Source: Magnetococcales bacterium
GTDB taxonomy: Bacteria; Pseudomonadota; Magnetococcia; Magnetococcales; Magnetaquicoccaceae
Assembly: GCA_015229095.1 (NCBI GenBank)
Contig: JADGCE010000010.1
Span: 18,326 to 36,131 of the forward strand
DNA length: 17,806 nucleotides
Direction of reading: 5' to 3'
Part shown: positions 13,762-17,806 of the stretch, one piece after another
How positions within the stretch are numbered: the stretch's first letter is position 1
How the letters are laid out: each line of letters starts with the position of its first letter
Made by a program: the position numbers and the translations under genes
Notes under the pieces: generated by a model
What the model was told of the DNA's origin: nothing
Database searches by the model: none
The model's input: only the letters and a program-made list of their open reading frames with translations

Positions 13762-15093
13762 ATGCGCTTTTTTTCCAGCCCAGAATCGGTAGACCAGGGG
13801 GAACCCTCCTGGCTGGCCGTGCTGGAGACGGTGTGGGCAACCCTCCTCTGCTGGGGCATTGTCTGGCGCAGCGGCAGCCTGTTGCCCGTGCTGATTCCGC
13901 TGTTCGTGACCCCGCTGTTGCTGCTGCGCTCCGCAGAGTCGACGGCAAAGGGGGCGCGCTGGTTTGCCGTCTATCTGGAGGATAAAACGGAAGTCACTCC
14001 CACCGGCAAGCCGCTCCCATTCTGGGGGCTGTGGGTGCCCCTGATCATCTGGGTGACCAGCACCGCCACCACCTGGATGGCAGACCATCTGTTGCTGAAT
14101 CATACCGATTGGGCCCTGTTTGTGCGGGCTGTTCTGGTGGGGGTGGTGGCCGTCTGGATTGCCATGACCCTCGCGGTTGCCGGGGCCCTGGCAGGTTCGG
14201 TGGTGATTGCCTTGACGGTGGCCTTTTCGTTGGCGGTCGGGGCTGCCCAGAGCGGCGTGATGGAGGTTGCCTTTGCCTGGGCCTTTACCGTCACCCTGGG
14301 GGCGGTGGTGGCGGGCATCCTCGCGCTTTTGTGGATGGGGGCGGTGGCCGGGGAGGGGGAGTTGGCCATCGCCATCGTGTTGGCCGGGATTCCCTGGATC
14401 CTGGGTGTCTGGCTGCGTTCTCTGGGGGTTCGTCTGCTGGCCACCCTCTGCCATCCCTGGCAGGGTTTGCGCGCCATGCCGGGCAATTGGCGACGCATCT
14501 CCTGGGTTTTGGACAGCGGCTACCCCCCGGAATTGGTGCCCGGTCTCTCCTTTTGGACCCCGGCCTTTTCCCTGAAGGAGATCCAGGCCATTTTTCATTC
14601 CCATGGCCTGTTGCGCAAGCTTTTTGGCCTGCTGGCCTTTTTATGTTTTTTTCTGCCTGCCATTCTGTATCGCTGGAGCCTCAAATCCACCGTTTGGCTC
14701 TACTGGCCGCTGCTGTTTCTGGAGGCCATGCCCGAACAATCCAACCCCGAACGTGTGGAACAGTGGCGTTTTGCCTTGCAGAAGGGGCACTGGGAGGGGA
14801 TGCGGCGCGGCCTGTCGATAGTGCTGGGCTCCGTTCTGTGGTTCCTCTTGCTGACCGCTGCCACGCCATGGCAGCGGCTGATCCACGTGATCGATGCCCG
14901 GATCGTGCTGGCCTGGCAGGGCAGCGTGCTGGGGATGATCCTCCTCACCCTGTGCATCTATGGGGTCAGCCGTTTTGCCTGCCAGGTGCGGGTGTTGTAT
15001 ACGCTGCAAAGGTTGCGCAACATCAATACGGTTGTTTTGCTGTTGCTGACCATGGCATGCGCCTTTTTTCTGTTTCAGGTGCGCGCCTCCTGA
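13762..15093 (+). CDS. Multi-pass membrane protein of unknown function
   Basis: The protein has 443 residues and I do not recognise a family. About ten hydrophobic segments are visible: roughly residues 17-56 (a hairpin of two), 87-104, 117-165 (two), 168-195, 198-218, 285-305, 350-368, 383-403 and 421-440. A soluble stretch at 220-283 (with HPWQGLRAMPGNWRRISW) and another at 322-348 (EAMPEQSNPERVEQWRFALQ) separate the halves. There is no transporter signature or charged motif that I can name. ATG 13762 has no clear ribosome binding site. It follows the sugar operon on the same strand, so it may be cotranscribed, perhaps as an envelope or glycan-export component, but that is only positional. 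Its end overlaps the convergent clpB end by 19 bases. Confidence 0.75.
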   Translation: MRFFSSPESVDQGEPSWLAVLETVWATLLCWGIVWRSGSLLPVLIPLFVTPLLLLRSAESTAKGARWFAVYLEDKTEVTPTGKPLPFWGLWVPLIIWVTSTATTWMADHLLLNHTDWALFVRAVLVGVVAVWIAMTLAVAGALAGSVVIALTVAFSLAVGAAQSGVMEVAFAWAFTVTLGAVVAGILALLWMGAVAGEGELAIAIVLAGIPWILGVWLRSLGVRLLATLCHPWQGLRAMPGNWRRISWVLDSGYPPELVPGLSFWTPAFSLKEIQAIFHSHGLLRKLFGLLAFLCFFLPAILYRWSLKSTVWLYWPLLFLEAMPEQSNPERVEQWRFALQKGHWEGMRRGLSIVLGSVLWFLLLTAATPWQRLIHVIDARIVLAWQGSVLGMILLTLCIYGVSRFACQVRVLYTLQRLRNINTVVLLLLTMACAFFLFQVRAS

Positions 15094-17681
15094 TCGGAGC
15101 GCTCTGCCACAAAGGTCAATCCCTGCGCCGTGGCATCGATGTGCAGGATATCCCCATCCCGGAACTGACCCGCCAGGATCCCCTCGGCCAGAGGATCCTG
15201 CACCTGTTGCTGGATCACCCGTTTGAGCGGGCGGGCTCCATAAAGGGAGTCATACCCCCAATCGGCCAACCGCTGCCGGGCCTGCGGCGTCAGGAGGATG
15301 CCCATTTTCCGTTCCGCCAGGCGTCGCGTCAGCTGGGCCAGCTGGATCTCCACAATGGCATCCATCTGGGCGCGCTGCAAACGCTGAAAGACGATGATAT
15401 CATCCAGGCGGTTGAGAAATTCCGCCCGGAAAATGGCCCGCAGGGCGGCACGGGCCCGCTCTGCGGCTGCCACCGGGCTCTGTTGCGCATCCTCATCGAG
15501 ATACTGGGAACCGGCATTGGAGGTCATGATGATTACGGTATTGCGAAAATCCACCGTGCGCCCCTGTCCGTCGGTGAGACGTCCCTCATCCAGCAGTTGC
15601 AGGAGAAGATTGAATACTTCGGGATGGGCCTTTTCAATCTCGTCCAGGAGCACCACACTGTAGGGGCGGCGGCGCACCGCCTCGGTCAGTTGCCCCCCCT
15701 CCTCATAACCCACATAACCGGGCGGGGCTCCCACCAGACGGGAGACGGCATGACGCTCCATATATTCGGACATGTCCACCCGCACCATGGCCTGCTCGTC
15801 ATCAAAAAGGAAGGCAGCCAGGGCCTTGCTCAGCTCTGTTTTGCCCACCCCGGTGGGTCCGGTAAAAATGAAGGAGCCGATGGGGCGGTTGCCATCCTGC
15901 AACCCGGCACGGGAGCGGCGTACCGCACGGGAGACCGCTTGCAGGGCTTCTGTCTGCCCCACAACCCGTTGCGCCAGACGCTCCTCCATCCGCAGCAATT
16001 TTTGTCGTTCTCCTTCCAGCATGCGGGTTACCGGAATGCCGGTCCAATGGGAGACCACGGCGGCAATATCCTCTTCGCCCACCTCTTCCCGCAACAGGCG
16101 GTTTTCCACCGTTGCCACACTCTGCTGGGCGGCTGCCAGTTGTTTTTCCAGGGCGGGGATCTCCCCGTAGCGGAGCTGTCCGGCTTTTTCCAGATGGGCC
16201 AAACGTTCCGCCTCTGCCAGTTCAAAGCGTTTTTGCTCCAGACTCTCTTTCAGGGTTTGCGCCTGGGCGATGGCCTGCCGCTCATTGTCCCACAGGGCTG
16301 TCAATTGCAGGGATTTTTCTTTCAGATCGGCCAACTCTTTTTCCAGGGTTGCCAAGCGATCCCGGCTGGCCCGATCCTTCTCCTTGCTCAGGGCCAGCCG
16401 TTCAATCTCCTGTTGCAGAATTTTGCGATCGATTTCGTCGATCTCCTGCGGTTTTGAGGTGATCTCCATGCGAATGCGGGCTGCCGCTTCATCCATCAGG
16501 TCGATGGCCTTGTCCGGCAAAAAGCGGTGGCTGATATAACGGTTGGAGAGGGTGACCGCTGCCACCAGGGCCGCATCGGTGATGCGCACCCCGTGGTGCA
16601 GCTCATATTTTTCCTTGATGCCCCGCAGGATGGAAATGCTGTCCACAAGGGTCGGTTCCCCCACCATGACCGGTTGAAAACGGCGTTCCAGGGCGGCATC
16701 TTTCTCCACATGCTTGCGATATTCATCCAGGGTGGTGGCCCCGACACAGTGGAGATCGCCCCGGGCCAGGGCCGGTTTCAGCAAGTTGGAGGCATCCATG
16801 GCCCCCTCCGTGCGGCCAGCCCCCACCAGGGTGTGCATCTCGTCGATAAAGAGGATGATCCCCTGGTCGGCCTGTTGCACCTCCTTGAGGAGAGCCTTGA
16901 GACGCTCTTCAAATTCACCCCGATATTTGGCCCCGGCCACCAGGGCACCCAGGTCCAGGGCGACCAATTTTTTGTGTTGCAGGGATTCGGGCACATCCTC
17001 CCGGATGATACGTTGTGCCAACCCTTCGGCAATCGCTGTTTTGCCGACGCCGGGCTCACCGATCAGGACCGGATTGTTTTTGGTGCGCCGAGAGAGAACC
17101 TGAATGGTGCGCCGTATCTCTTCGTCCCGACCGATCACCGGGTCCAACTTGCCCTGTCGGGCCAGTTCGGTCAGATCGCGGGCATATTTTTCCAGGGCCT
17201 GGAAGGTGCCTTCCGGATCGGGAGAGGTGACGCGCTGTTGTCCCCGCAGCCCCTTGAGCACCTCCAGTATCCCTTGTTCCGTGATGCCATGGCTTTGGAA
17301 GAGACGGGCCAAATCGCTGCTGTTGGGAGGTTCCATGCTCATGGCCAGAAAAAAATGTTCCGTGGAAATATAGTCATCCTTGAGCCTTCCGGCCTGTTTT
17401 TCCGCATGCATGAAGAGGGTTTGCAGCCTCCGTGCCGAGATGAGCTGATCCACCCCGGCCACTTTGGGCAGACGCTCCAGGGCCTTTTCGACCCCTTGAA
17501 CCAGTGTGTGCCGGGCCACCCCCAGTTTGCTCAGGATGGGAACGGTCAATCCCCCCTCTTGTTCCAACAGGGCAGCCAGCAGATGTTCCGGCTCCAACTG
17601 TTGATGGGAGCGGCTGGAGGCGATCTGTGCCGCCTTCTGCAAGGCTTCCTGGGATTTGCTGGTCAGACGATCCTGTCGCAT
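15075..17681 (-). CDS. clpB: ATP-dependent disaggregase ClpB
   Basis: The protein has 868 residues, full length. Order: Clp N domain 1-150 (QEALQKAAQIASSRSHQQLE, PEHLLAALL); AAA+ module 1 with Walker A GEPGVGKT 208-215, Walker B ILFIDE ending at E281, pore loop AKYRG (Y253) and arginine fingers R333-R334; a coiled-coil middle domain about 405-530 (EKDRASRDRLATLEKEL), which is what separates ClpB from ClpA and ClpC; AAA+ module 2 with Walker A GPTGVGKT 608-615, pore loop GYVGYE (Y656), Walker B VVLLDE 676-681 and sensor-2 GARP 815-818. It dissolves protein aggregates together with DnaK/DnaJ/GrpE in the cytoplasm. GGAGT lies six bases before ATG 17681-17679. A heat-shock-type promoter candidate lies further upstream. 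All key residues are present. Confidence 0.98.
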   Translation of the reverse strand: MRQDRLTSKSQEALQKAAQIASSRSHQQLEPEHLLAALLEQEGGLTVPILSKLGVARHTLVQGVEKALERLPKVAGVDQLISARRLQTLFMHAEKQAGRLKDDYISTEHFFLAMSMEPPNSSDLARLFQSHGITEQGILEVLKGLRGQQRVTSPDPEGTFQALEKYARDLTELARQGKLDPVIGRDEEIRRTIQVLSRRTKNNPVLIGEPGVGKTAIAEGLAQRIIREDVPESLQHKKLVALDLGALVAGAKYRGEFEERLKALLKEVQQADQGIILFIDEMHTLVGAGRTEGAMDASNLLKPALARGDLHCVGATTLDEYRKHVEKDAALERRFQPVMVGEPTLVDSISILRGIKEKYELHHGVRITDAALVAAVTLSNRYISHRFLPDKAIDLMDEAAARIRMEITSKPQEIDEIDRKILQQEIERLALSKEKDRASRDRLATLEKELADLKEKSLQLTALWDNERQAIAQAQTLKESLEQKRFELAEAERLAHLEKAGQLRYGEIPALEKQLAAAQQSVATVENRLLREEVGEEDIAAVVSHWTGIPVTRMLEGERQKLLRMEERLAQRVVGQTEALQAVSRAVRRSRAGLQDGNRPIGSFIFTGPTGVGKTELSKALAAFLFDDEQAMVRVDMSEYMERHAVSRLVGAPPGYVGYEEGGQLTEAVRRRPYSVVLLDEIEKAHPEVFNLLLQLLDEGRLTDGQGRTVDFRNTVIIMTSNAGSQYLDEDAQQSPVAAAERARAALRAIFRAEFLNRLDDIIVFQRLQRAQMDAIVEIQLAQLTRRLAERKMGILLTPQARQRLADWGYDSLYGARPLKRVIQQQVQDPLAEGILAGQFRDGDILHIDATAQGLTFVAERSDQEART

Positions 17682-17757
17682 GGCTCTACTCCAGAGAAAA
17701 AGGGGGGAGGAGGGGATGCCGTCCCCGGTTGGGTGTGTCGTGGGTTGGCATGACCAT

Positions 17758-17786
17758 TAGATAGGGGGTGATGGGCGCAAGGCAAG
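17758..17786 (-). promoter_or_regulatory. Candidate sigma-32-like promoter of clpB
   Basis: Read on the minus strand, CTTGCC (17786-17781) and, after 13 bases, CCCCTATCTA (17767-17758) resemble the heat-shock consensus CTTGAA...CCCCATNT. The leader from the -10 element to the clpB start is about 76 bases. clpB is commonly under this type of control. The match is partial and the region is rich in C runs, so chance similarity is possible. Confidence 0.35.
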
Positions 17787-17806
17787 GGGGGGATGGAAAA
17801 AGGGGG

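Noticed and set aside
14031..16457. Long plus-strand open frame across the membrane protein end and clpB
   Set aside because: It is a shadow: it opposes the highly conserved ClpB and shifts frame relative to the membrane protein.

Overview
The window is GC-rich (about 60%) and densely coded on both strands. The gene content fits a motile Gram-negative proteobacterium: a Maf-type (DUF115) protein, nonulosonic-acid-type sugar genes, TPR/GT9-like proteins and ClpB. The intergenic GGGGTCCAGGGG...CCCCTGG hairpin repeats and the DUF3782-like coiled-coil/nuclease gene recall Magnetococcales-type genomes. That taxonomic guess rests on resemblance only.

Layout. (1) Positions 1-711 hold one complete DUF3782/PD-(D/E)XK-like gene and, at the window edge, the last 47 bases of an upstream copy, so the gene is tandemly duplicated. 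(2) Positions 709-2220 (minus) encode a TPR plus GT9/GT41-like protein. Its start codon overlaps by ATGA the stop of a broken second TPR-GT gene, of which only the 3' end survives (2217 to about 2390). (3) Positions 2654-6451 (plus) encode a 1265-residue protein with an HD phosphohydrolase domain, a STAND-type P-loop NTPase and C-terminal TPRs. I consider it a candidate conflict or anti-phage protein and the most interesting gene here. It is bracketed by two 159-bp direct copies of the 3' end of a TPR-GT gene (2228-2386 and 6468-6626), and its TPR region is an AT-rich block (about 36% GC). (4) Positions 6448-7974 (minus) hold an intact TPR-GT gene. (5) A 331-bp divergent intergenic region carries a perfect palindrome and three tandem hairpin repeats. 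(6) Positions 8306-13723 (plus) form a tight operon of a Maf-type glycosyltransferase-like protein, a LegC-like aminotransferase, a NeuD/PglD-like acyltransferase and a PtmE-like CBS plus nucleotidyltransferase. (7) Positions 13762-15093 encode a multi-pass membrane protein of unknown function. (8) Positions 15075-17681 (minus) encode full-length ClpB, with a sigma-32-like promoter candidate upstream.

How the genes work together. The operon at 8306-13723 together with the two TPR-GT genes looks like a surface or flagellin glycosylation locus: sugar activation (PtmE-like), amination (LegC-like), acylation (NeuD-like) and transfer (Maf-like). Other steps of a legionaminic-acid-type pathway are not in this window. 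The HD-STAND-TPR gene appears to have been inserted into this locus. It separated two TPR-GT genes that were probably once translationally coupled, and it left a duplicated 3' gene end as a scar.
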